A DNA stretch of 64,000 nt, from assembly GCF_004300825.1 (NCBI RefSeq), contig NZ_CP036250.1:186001-250000 (forward strand). Reading direction: 5' to 3'. The stretch is from Egicoccus halophilus. Lineage in GTDB: Bacteria > Actinomycetota > Nitriliruptoria > Nitriliruptorales > Nitriliruptoraceae. The position numbers were made by a program, and so were the translations under genes. The number at the start of each line of letters is the position of its first letter. Positions within the stretch are counted from its first letter, which is position 1. Under the pieces are notes generated by a model that was not told where the DNA came from, made no database searches, and saw nothing but the letters and a program-made list of their open reading frames with translations. Below, one piece after another: positions 1 to 10,445 of this stretch.

Positions 1-548
1 TCGCGGTGCCCGTCGCCGGTCACGTCACGAGCCAGCGGGGTCCCCACCTTCACGGCAGGCCCACCGACCAGGCGCGAGGCCAGGGCGTAGTCGGCACCGT
101 CCCAGGCGGCCAGCGCGACCTCGAGCGTGCCGGCACCGGTCACGGTGACGACCACCAACTCGGCGACCTCGTCGCCGAGGAGGTCGTGGGCGAGGTGATC
201 GGCCGCCGCGGCCTGCTCGACGTGGTCGTAGAGGAACGCCGCGAGCCGCGCGTCCATCCCGGGACCGTCCGCAGCCGGTGTGTCCTGATCACCCGATCCC
301 GGCGGCGGCCCGTCGTCCTGCCCGGCAGCGTCCGGCGACGGTCGGGCGTCGGTGTCCCCGGCCGGCGCCTGCCGGGCGGCGGTCCCGCCGGAGGGCGGGT
401 CCCGGTCCTCGGGCGGCGCGTCGGGCTCCGGCACGGGCGTGGCGGTCAGCTCCGGCGGCTCCTCGGCGTTCGGCGTCGGACCGCAGCCCGCGGCGACCAG
501 CGCGACCAGCGTCGCCGCCAGCAGGCGGTCCCGGGTCAGTCCGGACAC
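1..548 (-). CDS. Secreted lipoprotein, 3' end outside window
   Basis: The gene starts at a GTG at 548 and runs off the left edge after about 182 codons. The N-terminus is a short basic stretch, a hydrophobic core and a lipobox-like VAAGC with the lipidated Cys at residue 22, so it is probably exported and lipid-anchored. Residues ~25-90 are a Pro/Asp/Glu-rich linker, followed by a folded region. The last visible residues (DVTGDGH) resemble the Asp-rich loop of FG-GAP/VCBS repeats, which is only a hint. The alternative frame starting at 555 gives an Arg/Ala-rich shadow product and was rejected. Function unknown. Confidence 0.6.
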   Translation of the reverse strand, partial: MSGLTRDRLLAATLVALVAAGCGPTPNAEEPPELTATPVPEPDAPPEDRDPPSGGTAARQAPAGDTDARPSPDAAGQDDGPPPGSGDQDTPAADGPGMDARLAAFLYDHVEQAAAADHLAHDLLGDEVAELVVVTVTGAGTLEVALAAWDGADYALASRLVGGPAVKVGTPLARDVTGDGHR

Positions 549-699
549 GGTGCACGACCTCTCGAGGCGCCGGGGGCGGGCGCGGCCCGGGCCGACCTCA
601 GCGAAGCGGGGACGCGCCGCCGGCAGAGGGATCCGGCGCGGCCGGCCGTCGGTGGTCGACGCCGGCGCCGGGTCGCGGCGGTCCGTGTGGCCACGCCGG

Positions 700-1578
700 T
701 CACTCGGCCAGGCGGACGGTCGCCCCGTCGAGGTCGATCCGACCCTCGTCGGCCAGCAGGTGCAACGCGGCCCGGGTCGAGGCCTCCGCGGCCGGCCACA
801 GGCGGGGGTCGACGTCGGCGTAGATCCGGCGGACCAGGCCGGCCGGGTCCGTCGGCGCCTCCGCCAGCGCCTCGAGGATCTGCTGGCGCCGGAACGCCCG
901 GTGCTCGGCGTAGTAGCGCAGCACGGCGGTGGGGTCCTCGCTCAGCGCGGGACCGTGCCCGGGGAACAGCCGGTCGGGCCCCAGGTCCAGCACCCGGCGC
1001 AGCGACGTGAGGTAGGCGGCCAGGTCCCCGTCGGGATGGGCGACCACCGACGTGCCCCGACCCAGGACGTGGTCGCCCGTCAGCATCGCGCCCGTCGGCA
1101 CACGGACGGCGAGGTGGTCACGGGTGTGACCGGGGGTCGCCACCAACCGCAACGGCAGGTCGCCGGGATCGAGCACGTCGCCGTCGGCGAGGGTCCGCCC
1201 CTGCGGTCCGGCCACCTGCGTCGCGGCCGCCACCACCGTGCTGCCGAAGGCCTGCGCCCAGGCCTGCGCGGCCTCGGCGTGGTCGAGATGATGGTGGGTG
1301 ACCAGGATCGCGACCACGGACGCGTCCGCCTGCTCGACCACCTGCCGGACCCGCGCGAGGTGCTCCGGATCGTCGGGGCCGGGGTCGACGACCACGACCC
1401 CGCCCGTGCCCGCCCGTCCCACCACGTAGGTGTTCGTGCCGTCCAGGGTCATGGGCGAGGGGTTGGGTGCCAGGACGCGTGTGGTCACCTCGTCGAGGCG
1501 GCTCACGCGCGGCAGTTCCCCGAACGCCGGGAGGTCCCACGCGGAGCGGGGGTCGACCGGCGCGGCGGACGGACTCAT
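700..1578 (-). CDS. MBL-fold metallo-hydrolase (LACTB2/glyoxalase II-like)
   Basis: A 292-residue cytoplasmic metallo-beta-lactamase-fold hydrolase. The zinc signature HxHxDH is intact (H95, H97, D99, H100), followed by H151 in TPGHT, D169 in TGDH and H208 in PGHGP, the full set for two metal ions. The C-terminal ~70 residues form the helical, winged-helix-like region seen in LACTB2-type proteins. The substrate cannot be read from sequence; thioesters and RNA are both known in the family. The ATG has no clear Shine-Dalgarno but a TAGGCT -10-like hexamer (1585-1590, minus strand) lies six bases upstream, suggesting a leaderless transcript. Its mycobacterial counterpart lies near crp and a RidA gene; here RidA is about 20 kb away. 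Confidence 0.85.
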   Translation of the reverse strand: MSPSAAPVDPRSAWDLPAFGELPRVSRLDEVTTRVLAPNPSPMTLDGTNTYVVGRAGTGGVVVVDPGPDDPEHLARVRQVVEQADASVVAILVTHHHLDHAEAAQAWAQAFGSTVVAAATQVAGPQGRTLADGDVLDPGDLPLRLVATPGHTRDHLAVRVPTGAMLTGDHVLGRGTSVVAHPDGDLAAYLTSLRRVLDLGPDRLFPGHGPALSEDPTAVLRYYAEHRAFRRQQILEALAEAPTDPAGLVRRIYADVDPRLWPAAEASTRAALHLLADEGRIDLDGATVRLAE

Positions 1579-2279
1579 GCCCGCAGCCTAGTGCTCGACC
1601 CGCGACGAGGGTCGGGGCAGCCGGGACACCGCGACCGGGACACCGCGACCGGCACGGCCGAGGCTCGGGAACCACGTCCCCGAACGGTCGGCGACCGGGA
1701 CGCGGGCGGGTCGCTGCAGGAGCGGACCCCGGACGCGGGAACTCGTCCGGGGCCGCCGCCCCGGCGGGGGACGGGGCGGCGGCCGGTAGCGACGTGCCGG
1801 CGGAGGTCGCACGCCGGGCGACCCGAGGTCGGCGGACGTACGCGGCACGTCACCACCGGTCCGACTCGGCGGTGGCACCGCCATGTACGCCGTTCGTGGC
1901 GGAACGTCGCCGGTATGTCCCACGCACGAGTCCGCGGTCTGGTCGCGCGATGGGCGCCGCCCACGCCGCGGCTCGTGCGTGCCACCGCACGCCCAGCCGT
2001 GTCGGCGTCGCCGGGTGATCCGGGCAAAACGGGAGCGGCGGTCCGTCTCCGGACCGCCGCTCACCTCTCCCGCCCTGACGGCTCCCGCTCCGTCTCCCTC
2101 AGAAGGAGGTGTCCGGAAGGTTACCGACGGTCGGTGGCCGACGGAAGGGGTCACCCATTCCCCGTCACGCTGACCGCACGGTTTTCGCGCGGGACGCGCA
2201 CTTGTGCTCGGACCAATTCCACCCAGTGGCCCGCTCCGCATGGCGGGCCGACGCCCCGAAGTGGCACGCCGTGACCGGG
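1579..2279. other. Intergenic region without convincing gene
   Basis: 701 bases lie between two leftward genes. Open frames here encode Arg/Pro-rich products without family features, and I accept none. The region holds a terminator hairpin (2033-2062), the -10-like element of the MBL gene, and an orphan AAGGAGGTG on the plus strand near 2104 that matches the anti-SD consensus but precedes no credible reading frame. Confidence 0.5.
2033..2062 (-). terminator. Rho-independent terminator, downstream of Nudix gene
   Basis: A perfect 13-bp inverted repeat (GAGCGGCGGTCCG, loop TCTC, CGGACCGCCGCTC) is followed on the minus strand by CCCGTTTTGC, a short T-run. It lies about 217 bases past the Nudix stop codon and fits leftward termination. 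Confidence 0.6.
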
Positions 2280-3125
2280 TCAGATGGGTTCCGGATCGCC
2301 GCCGTCGGGGTGCTGCACGAGGACCTCGCCGTCCCGGCGCACGATCGTCGGTTGAATGCGTCGCTGGTCGACGGCGTCCTCGGTGGCCGCCCGCCAGGCC
2401 GCGTCGACCGAGGGGAAGTCGGCCAACTGGCGCAGGTTGCAACGGGTCGGGAAGATGACCACCGCCTCGCCGCGGGCGCCGGCGTCCAGGACCTCGTCAG
2501 GACGGCTCCAGCGCACCTCGGTGCTCTCGACGTCGTCGGGCGAGGCGGTCTGCCCCTTGGGCAGGCGCGCGAGGAAGAACCGGGTGTCGAACCGTCGGTG
2601 CTGCCCCTCGGGCGTGACCCACCACGACCAGAACCGCAACAACCGCAGGTCGAGCACCAGCTCCTCGTCCTCGAGCCACCGACGCCAGTCCCAGCTCCCG
2701 CCGCGGTCGCACAGGCGTCGACGGGCCTCGACGAAGGAGCGGCTGCGCAGGTCCTCGTCGGTCAACGGGGTGCCGTCCTCGCGCTGGGCGAGCAGGACGC
2801 CGACCTCCTCGAAGGTCTCGCGGACCGCGGCGACCAGCAGTCCCTGGGCCTGGCTGGTGGTCGCGGTCCCGAGCCGTTCCTGCCAGCGGGTCGGCGCGTC
2901 CCCGACCCACCGGGCGGCGTCGAGTCCCCCGTCCATGTCGGCCACCTTGCCGCCGGGGAACACGAGCGCACCGCCGGCGAAGTCCGCCCGCAGGTGCCGC
3001 TCGAGCATCAGGACCTGTGGTCCCGCGTCGTGCTCGCGCAGCAGCAGGACGCTCGCGGCGTCCACCGCCGGTGCCGTCGAGCCCTCCTCCAGGCGCCCCG
3101 CCGCCGTCCGCTCCTGCTCTGGCAC
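2280..3125 (-). CDS. Nudix hydrolase (NUDT19-like)
   Basis: A 281-residue Nudix-superfamily protein. The Nudix helix is visible as REtfEEvGv, preceded by the FPGGK segment with a long insertion between the two, as in the larger NUDT19-like members that cleave nucleoside diphosphate derivatives such as CoA or capped dinucleotides. The specific substrate is not deducible. I chose the GTG at 3125 because GGGAG lies about seven bases upstream and the sequence before it is Arg-rich and unlike a folded N-terminus. It is divergent from the large operon starting at 3325. Confidence 0.8.
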   Translation of the reverse strand: MPEQERTAAGRLEEGSTAPAVDAASVLLLREHDAGPQVLMLERHLRADFAGGALVFPGGKVADMDGGLDAARWVGDAPTRWQERLGTATTSQAQGLLVAAVRETFEEVGVLLAQREDGTPLTDEDLRSRSFVEARRRLCDRGGSWDWRRWLEDEELVLDLRLLRFWSWWVTPEGQHRRFDTRFFLARLPKGQTASPDDVESTEVRWSRPDEVLDAGARGEAVVIFPTRCNLRQLADFPSVDAAWRAATEDAVDQRRIQPTIVRRDGEVLVQHPDGGDPEPI

Positions 3126-3324
3126 CTGCCGCTCCCGTTTCGACCGTCTCGGTTCGTTCGCCGTGGTACGAGTCTCGCACGCCGCGCAGCCGGTAGGCGA
3201 TCCCCGCACCGGGCGTCGCGGGCGCGTGCGGTGTGCGACGATTCCGACCGGCATCGCAACCGGGGTGGGGATCGGCGACGTCCCAGGGCCGACAGGGCCT
3301 GCGGCGCGTACGAAGGGGACGGGG

Positions 3325-5823
3325 TTGGAGACAGGTGGCTTCGGACGACGCCTGCGCGCGCACGGTCGACGGCGGTCGACCGGGGGTCGGGGCACCGCCG
3401 TGCTGCTCGCGTCCGTGGTCGCGCTCGCCGCGCTGCTGGCCGGTCCGGGGACGCCGGGTGCGCTCGGCGCCGAGGACGAGCCCGCGCTGCGTCGGGCGGA
3501 GCTCGGCGCGAGCGTCACGGCCGGGTTCGGACGGGGCACCGGCGGAGCGGTCTGGACCCTCCTCGAGGTCGAGTTCACCCCGCGGGTGCCGATGGCCGGC
3601 CAGCTCGAGATCGCGTCCACGGGCTCGAGCCGCGCGAGCGACACCCGCCGGGTCGAGGTCTCCGCGGGCGCCACGAAGGTCTTCTTCGTGCTGCTGCCTC
3701 CGGCGGACGAGGTCCAGGCCGCGTTCGTGGCCGACGACGGCACCCGGGTGACGCTCCCCCGCCCGCAGCTGGGCGTCGAGGACGTCCTGGTCGGTGGCCT
3801 GGGGGCCGCACCCCAGCTGCCGACGCCGCTCAACACCGCCGCCCTGGACCGGGCCGTGCGAGGTGTGCGGGTCGACCCGGCGGTGCTCGACCTCGGCCCA
3901 CGGGCGCTCGAGGCCCTCGACGCCCTGGTCGTGTCGGCGGGCGACCTGCGGGCGATGGACGACGGCCGACGCGAGGACCTGGCGGTGGCGGTCGCCTCGG
4001 GGCTGGACCTGCTGGTCCCGATCCGGGCCGGTGACGAGGCGCTGCCCCTGCCGTGGAACCCGCTGGCGTCGACCGACACCGACGCGGACGGGCAGCTGCG
4101 ACTCGTGGCGGTCGACGGGGCATTCGCGGCCTCGGCGGCCGACCTCGGCGGCGAGGGCGCGACCACGGTGGCCGCCGCGACCCCCGCCGGTCGCGGCCGG
4201 GTCGTGGCCCTGGCGGGGGCCCCCGGCGAGGGTGGCCCCGCGGACGACCCGGAGATCTGGAGCCAACTCCTGCAGCCGCGCGTGGACCTCGGCGGCCCGC
4301 TGGGCAACACCGACGACGGCGACGTCGGCAACCGGCTGTTCGGCGGCGGCACGACGCTGCCCGGCATTCGGGGCGCGATCGCGTTCGTGCTCGCCTACCT
4401 CCTCCTGGTGGGCCCGGTCAACGCCCTGGTCGTGCGGCGTGCCGGCCGTCGGGAGCTCGCCTGGGTGACGATCCCGGCGATCACGGTGGTCTTCACCGTC
4501 GTGGCGGCGCTCACGGCCGCCGGCAGCGCGCCGACCGCGACGCCGGTGACGCGCGCGGCCTGGTGGTTCGACGGCGTCGGCCAGGAGGTGACCGCGATGC
4601 ACGTGCAGGCCCCGGCGCGCGGCGTCCAGGAGGTCGTGCTGCCCGGCGCCCGAGACACGATGATCGGCACCTCGTGGTCCGACGTCGCCTCCGCCGCCAG
4701 TTTCGACGGCGACGAGACGACCTTCCGCACCCGCCTCGAGGCCCTGCAGACGACCACCGCCATCGCGTTCGGCGCGCCGACGGCACCCGCGCCGCTGGAG
4801 GTCACGGCCACGTTCGACGACGGCGTCCTGAACGTCGAGCTCGCCAACCGCACCGAGCACCGGCTCGCGCAGGTCCGGGTCCTGGTGGCCACCTCGACCA
4901 CCGAGGTCGGGGAGCTCGGCCCCGGGGAACGGCGTACGGTCACCGTCGACGACCTCGAGGACACCCTGGCGCGAGCGCCCGGCGACCGGGGCCTGCGCAT
5001 GGTCGGCGAACCTCCGGGACGGGAGGTGGGGAAACGTCCCGAACCCGACGTCGCCGAACGGTTGTTGGCCTGGGGCATGCTCGACCGCAGCCCCGGCGCG
5101 GTGTGGGTGACCGCCGCCAGCACGGACGACCTCGGGCTGACCCGGCCCCGCGTCGGCGGGGAGCTCGACGACCGTGGCGCGTTCGTCGCGGTCGGTGTGA
5201 CCCCGGACCACGCCGGCGGGGACGTGCTCCCCCACGAGATCCGCCGCGACCTCGTGCGCAACGGGCCGTGGTCGCCATGGCGCCAGCACCCGCTGTCGGT
5301 CGAGGGCGAGGAGCAGCTGCTGCTGCGCTTCCGTCTTCCCGAGCCGGCGGCCGCCACGACGCTGGTGTCGACCCTGATGGCCGGAGGCGAGGTCCAGCCG
5401 ATGGACCACGGGATTGCCGATCCCTGGTCCAACGGCTGCTTCGAGGTGACCGAGATCGATGCCGACGGCGTCGCCTCGGACCCCGAGGAGGGCTGCGGGC
5501 CCGAGATCGCCTGCCCGCCGGCGAGCCGGGAGTGCGGCGGCGACGACCAGCGCATCGAGGCCTGTTTCGAGGACGGCAGCTGCCAGATCGCGGTCCGCAT
5601 CGGTGACGACCCGACGGTCGAGCAGCCGGACACCACCGTGGGCTTCGAGGTGTTCGACCGGCAGGCACAACGCTGGGTCGCGCTCGACCAGGTCTTCGAC
5701 GACGCGGGCCGCGCGTCGGTGGACCGGGTGGTCTCGCCGCTCGGCGAGGTGCTCGTGCGGGCCCGCAACGCCGGGTTCCTGCCGTTCGGCCAACGTGGTC
5801 TCGGCCTGGAGGTGGGCGCGTGA
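3325..5823 (+). CDS. Large exported/membrane protein, first gene of MoxR/ABC/VWA operon
   Basis: About 832 residues, no named family recognised. A TTG start at 3325 is preferred: AAGGGG lies six bases upstream, and the product then begins with a basic N-region and a signal-peptide-like hydrophobic core ending near GALGA. An upstream in-frame GTG (3265) has no ribosome-binding site. Two adjacent hydrophobic segments around residues 350-400 (codons near 4370-4530) look like membrane spans between two large extracytoplasmic halves. Many Cys residues cluster near the C-terminus (codons near 5430-5590). The next gene overlaps its stop (GTGA), so it is translationally coupled to an ABC transporter. 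Similar genes often precede ABC-2/MoxR clusters; I infer a role with that transporter at the envelope. Confidence 0.7.
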   Translation: METGGFGRRLRAHGRRRSTGGRGTAVLLASVVALAALLAGPGTPGALGAEDEPALRRAELGASVTAGFGRGTGGAVWTLLEVEFTPRVPMAGQLEIASTGSSRASDTRRVEVSAGATKVFFVLLPPADEVQAAFVADDGTRVTLPRPQLGVEDVLVGGLGAAPQLPTPLNTAALDRAVRGVRVDPAVLDLGPRALEALDALVVSAGDLRAMDDGRREDLAVAVASGLDLLVPIRAGDEALPLPWNPLASTDTDADGQLRLVAVDGAFAASAADLGGEGATTVAAATPAGRGRVVALAGAPGEGGPADDPEIWSQLLQPRVDLGGPLGNTDDGDVGNRLFGGGTTLPGIRGAIAFVLAYLLLVGPVNALVVRRAGRRELAWVTIPAITVVFTVVAALTAAGSAPTATPVTRAAWWFDGVGQEVTAMHVQAPARGVQEVVLPGARDTMIGTSWSDVASAASFDGDETTFRTRLEALQTTTAIAFGAPTAPAPLEVTATFDDGVLNVELANRTEHRLAQVRVLVATSTTEVGELGPGERRTVTVDDLEDTLARAPGDRGLRMVGEPPGREVGKRPEPDVAERLLAWGMLDRSPGAVWVTAASTDDLGLTRPRVGGELDDRGAFVAVGVTPDHAGGDVLPHEIRRDLVRNGPWSPWRQHPLSVEGEEQLLLRFRLPEPAAATTLVSTLMAGGEVQPMDHGIADPWSNGCFEVTEIDADGVASDPEEGCGPEIACPPASRECGGDDQRIEACFEDGSCQIAVRIGDDPTVEQPDTTVGFEVFDRQAQRWVALDQVFDDAGRASVDRVVSPLGEVLVRARNAGFLPFGQRGLGLEVGA

Positions 5824-6812
5824 GCGACACGATCGAGTCCGTCTCCGACGACGTACCGGTCCCGCCACCGCCCCCGGCGGCCGCGGTCACCGTGCGGGGT
5901 CTGACCAAGCGCTACGGGGACCTGGCCGCCGTCGACGGTCTCGACCTCGACGTGCCCCGGGGCGGGGTGTTCGGCCTGGTGGGCCCCAACGGGGCCGGCA
6001 AGACCACCACCATGCTGGCCACGGTCACCCTGCTGCGCCCCGACGAGGGCCGCATCGACGTGCTGGGCCACGACCCGGTCACCGACCCGCGCGCGGTCCG
6101 TGGCGTGGTCGGCTACGTGCCCGACACGTTCGGGCTCTACGACGGGCTCAGCTGTCGCGAGTACCTCGACTTCTTCGCCGCGGCCTACGAGGTGCCCCGC
6201 GAGGGACGTGCGGCCCAGGTCGACGCGCTGCTCGAGCTGGTCGAGCTGTCGCACAAGGCCGCGACCGACGTGGCCGGCCTGTCGCGCGGCATGCAGCAGC
6301 GCCTGTCGCTGGCCCGCGGGCTGGTCCACGACCCCCAGGTGCTGGTCGCCGACGAACCGGCCTCGGGTCTGGATCCGCGGGCCCGGGTGGAGCTGCGCGA
6401 GATCGTCAAGGAACTGGCCGTCCAGGGCGTCACGATCGTGATCAGCTCGCACATCCTCGCCGAGCTCGACGAGTTGTGCGACCGCGTCGCGATCGTCGAG
6501 GCCGGCAAGGTGCTCGCGCAGGGCACCGCCGACGAGATCCGCGGTGCGGTGCAGGCGTCCTCCACCGTGACGGTGCGGGTGCTCGGCGGCGAGGACGCGC
6601 TGGCCGTGGCCGCCACCCTCGCCGCCGGCACCGGCGCCCTGGTCACCCCCGAGGAGGGCCGACTGCGCTGCGAGGTGGTCGGCGGTGAGGCGGCCGCGGC
6701 CGAACTGCTGCGCACGCTGGTGGTCGGTGGGGTCCGGGTGACCGACTTCCGGGAGGACCGTGGCGGCCTCGAACGACTGTTCCTCTCGGTGACCCAGGGG
6801 GTGGTCCGATGA
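5820..6812 (+). CDS. ABC transporter ATP-binding protein
   Basis: A 330-residue ABC-2-type ATPase. Walker A GPNGAGKTT spans residues 55-63, the signature LSRGMQQ 154-160, and Walker B VLVADEP 174-180, with the switch His in SSHIL. The C-terminal ~80 residues form the extra domain common in CcmA/DrrA-like ATPases. The GTG start overlaps the preceding stop by four bases, and its own stop overlaps the permease start (ATGA), so ATPase and permease are made together. Substrate unknown; position in a MoxR/VWA operon suggests an envelope-related cargo. Confidence 0.93.
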   Translation: MSDTIESVSDDVPVPPPPPAAAVTVRGLTKRYGDLAAVDGLDLDVPRGGVFGLVGPNGAGKTTTMLATVTLLRPDEGRIDVLGHDPVTDPRAVRGVVGYVPDTFGLYDGLSCREYLDFFAAAYEVPREGRAAQVDALLELVELSHKAATDVAGLSRGMQQRLSLARGLVHDPQVLVADEPASGLDPRARVELREIVKELAVQGVTIVISSHILAELDELCDRVAIVEAGKVLAQGTADEIRGAVQASSTVTVRVLGGEDALAVAATLAAGTGALVTPEEGRLRCEVVGGEAAAAELLRTLVVGGVRVTDFREDRGGLERLFLSVTQGVVR

Positions 6813-7774
6813 AGGCTCCCGAACTCAACCCGGTCCTGCGCCGGGAACTGCTCGAACGCTGGCGGGGCCCGCGGGCGGCGTTCGTCCTGAGCGCCTACCT
6901 CGGCGTCCTGGCCCTGCTGCTGCTCGGCGCCCGCTGGATCGCCACCAGTTACCTCGAACAGCAGGCGGTCGACGGCTGGGCGCCGGTCAGCGCGAGCGGT
7001 CCGGTGCTCGGACGCTTCCTGCTCGAAAACCTGCTGGCCGGGGTGCTCGGCATGGTGCTGTTCGTGGCACCGGGTTATGCGGCGGCGCAACTGGCCGGTG
7101 AACGCGAGCGCCGCACCCTCGGGCTGCTGCGCATCACGCTGCTCACCCCGTGGCGCATCGTGCTCGGCAAGCTGGGTGCGGCGTCGGCCTGGTCGGTGCT
7201 GCTGGTCCTGGTCACCGCCCCGCTCGCGGCGACGGCCTTCGTGCTCGGCGGGGCGACGGTCGGTGACCTGGTCAAGGGCCTGCTGGTGGTGGTGGTCGTG
7301 GCCGTGGCGGTCGCCGCCATGGCGATCGGCATCTCCGCGCGGGCGCAGCGGACCACCGGGGCCGTCGTCCTGACCTACGGCATGGTCCTGTTCCTGGTCG
7401 TCGGCACGCCGCTGGCGGCGTTCGCCGAGTTCGCGGCCCGCGACTTCGAGATGCGCGACGGCCAGCGCCCGCTCGCCCTCTACGTGAACCCGTTCTACGC
7501 GCTGGCGGACGCCACGGGCGCGTCGAGCGGTGCCGCCTTCTCCGGTGGCATGCCGAGCGTGCTGAGCCCGTTCGCGCTGGTGCTGCCCGGCGACGACACC
7601 CTCGACCCCGTGGGGGCGCAACCGCTGGCCGGCGGCTTCGGCCCCGAGGCGCCCGACGCCGGCCGGCCGCTGGTGTGGCCGATCACCCTCGCGGTGCATC
7701 TCGCGCTCGGCTTCCTGGCGCTGCTGGCGGCGACCCGCTCGCTCGGTCCGCGCGACGGGCTGCGGGGGACCTGA
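6809..7774 (+). CDS. ABC-2 type permease
   Basis: A 321-residue integral membrane protein with six hydrophobic spans: near the N-terminus, around residues 70-100, 130-150, 152-175, 185-210 and at the extreme C-terminus. The pattern fits an ABC-2 permease. The segment PELNPVLRRELLERWR before the first span resembles the cytoplasmic lead-in of NatB/GldF-like permeases. It overlaps the ATPase gene by four bases (ATGA), its obvious partner. The loop between spans 5 and 6 is long. Confidence 0.88.
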   Translation: MKAPELNPVLRRELLERWRGPRAAFVLSAYLGVLALLLLGARWIATSYLEQQAVDGWAPVSASGPVLGRFLLENLLAGVLGMVLFVAPGYAAAQLAGERERRTLGLLRITLLTPWRIVLGKLGAASAWSVLLVLVTAPLAATAFVLGGATVGDLVKGLLVVVVVAVAVAAMAIGISARAQRTTGAVVLTYGMVLFLVVGTPLAAFAEFAARDFEMRDGQRPLALYVNPFYALADATGASSGAAFSGGMPSVLSPFALVLPGDDTLDPVGAQPLAGGFGPEAPDAGRPLVWPITLAVHLALGFLALLAATRSLGPRDGLRGT

Positions 7775-7776
7775 CG

Positions 7777-9413
7777 ATGTCCGTGGCCCCGTCCGTCCGC
7801 GCGCAGGCGGCGCCGATCCCGGCCCCGCCGCTGCCGGCGACTCCCGGTCTCGACGCCCTGCTCGCGCGCGGCCGACGACGGGTGCGGCGGGTGCGGCTCA
7901 CGGACCGGATCGGTCCGGTCACCGCCGCGGCCGCCGGGGTGGTGCTGCTGTGGCTGCTCGCGGCACAGGTGGTGCTCCTGCCCGTGGTGACCGGGCCGGT
8001 GCTGGGCGCCGGAGCCGCGGCGGCCCTGCTCGTCCTCGTCGCGGTCGCGCTGCGGCCGGTCCCCGACGAGATGGCGGCCGGCGCGGTGGACGGGTTACTG
8101 GACGCCAGGGACCGCTACCGCACCGCGCTCGAGTCGCGGCAAAACGGTGCCGACGCGCCGCTCGGCGACCTGGCGCGTCGCCAGCTCGTGGAGGCGGACG
8201 CGGCGGCCGCGGACGTGCGCAACCTGCCGCCGGCTCCCCGACCAGGGGGGCGCTGGCTCCTCCTCGCCGGCGTGCTGGTGATCGCGGTCGCGGCGCTGGC
8301 GGCCGCACCGGACCGGCATGGCGACGAACGCGACCGACGGGCTCGCGAGGCCGCGGCGGTCGAACGGGCGGCCGAGGACCTCGAGCGCGACGCGCAGGAG
8401 CTCACCGCAGCGGGCGAGCCCGGCGCCGCCGCCGCGGAACGCTTGCAGCAGGTCGCCCAGCAGCTCGACGGACGCTCGCTCGACGAGGCGCTCGAGCGCC
8501 TCGCCGCCGAGCGGGGTGCCCTGGCACGTGAGCTCGACCCCGGGCGCAACGGACAGCGGGCCGCGCTCGACGGACTGGCCCGAGAGCTCGGTCGCGAGCC
8601 GCTGGGGGCGGGCGAGTCGGTGCGGGCCCAGTTCGACGCCCTGGCCGCCGCGCTGGCCGCCGGCGGGGTCGAGGACACCGCCGCACTGGCCGAGCGGCTC
8701 CGGGAGTTGGCCGCGGCCGTCCGGGGCGGTCAGCCCGAGCTCGCCGAGGCACTCACCCAGGCGGCCGAGGCGGCCGCAGCGGGGAACCAGGCCGGTGCCG
8801 CCGGGGCGGCCTCCGCGGCATCGGGCGCCGTCGGCAGGGCGGTCGCGTCCGCCGCCGGGCAGGGCGCTCTCGAAGCCACCGACGCCCTGCTCGACCAGGC
8901 ACAGCGCACGCTGCGCGAGGCCACCGCCCCTGGACAGGGCCAGGGCCAGGGACAGGGCCAGGGCCAGGGACAGGGCCAGGGACAGGGCCAGGGCCAGGGA
9001 CAGGGCCAGGGCCAGGGACAGGGACAGGGCCAGGGACAGGGGCAGGGGCAGGCGGGCCAGGGTGGCGGTGGCCGCGGCGTGCAGCCGGGTGACGGCAACA
9101 CCGGCACGGGCCGGGTCCCCGAGCCGACCGGGACGGGCGCCACCGGTGCCGGCCCCGAACTCGACACCGTGTTCGCGCCGCCCCGCGTGGGCAGCGAGGG
9201 CGACGACTGGTACCTCGGCGGCAGCGACTCGGGCCAGGGTCCCGACGCCCAGGTCGGCCGCGGCCTCGGGCCGGGCGAGGTCAACGACGCCCTCGTCCCC
9301 TACCGCGACGTGCTCGGGACCTATCAGGACCGCGCCACGCGCACCATCGACCGGCCCGGCTTCCCCGCCGGCCGCCGCGATCTGGTGCGCGACTACTTCG
9401 ACCAGCTCGCCCA

Positions 9414-9417
<4 letters not shown>
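7777..9417 (+). CDS. Membrane coiled-coil protein with Gly-Gln repeat (DUF4175-like)
   Basis: About 546 residues. Residues ~40-90 contain two hydrophobic spans and a further span lies near residue 170; then a long Ala/Glu/Arg-rich helical region is predicted to form coiled coils. A perfect run of 20 Gly-Gln dipeptides follows (codons 8932-9051), then a Gly-rich linker and a conserved C-terminal stretch ending in DYFDQLAQ. This layout (paired N-terminal spans, coiled coil, disordered linker) resembles DUF4175-like proteins found beside MoxR/BatA genes; the assignment is tentative. The ATG at 7777 has GGGGGAC just upstream and starts three bases after the permease stop. The gene overlaps the MoxR start. 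Confidence 0.75.
8932..9051 (+). repeat. In-frame hexanucleotide repeat encoding (Gly-Gln)20
   Basis: Twenty consecutive 6-bp units of the form GGNCAG (GGC, GGA or GGG then CAG) occupy 120 bases inside the coiled-coil membrane protein gene. Because the unit is six bases, copy-number change would alter linker length without breaking the frame. Confidence 0.95.

Positions 9418-10441
<1,024 letters not shown>

Positions 10442-10445
<4 letters not shown>

Noticed and set aside
2100-2115. Strong Shine-Dalgarno AAGGAGGTG on the plus strand
   Set aside because: No start codon with a credible reading frame follows; no riboswitch family was recognised around it either.
1883-2173. A 96-codon plus-strand frame in the intergenic region
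   Set aside because: It is Arg/Pro/Ser-rich, without a credible ribosome-binding site or family features.
2497-5868. An 1123-codon minus-strand open frame
   Set aside because: It mirrors the large exported protein gene; the plus frame has a signal peptide, membrane spans and operon coupling, the minus frame only low-complexity sequence.
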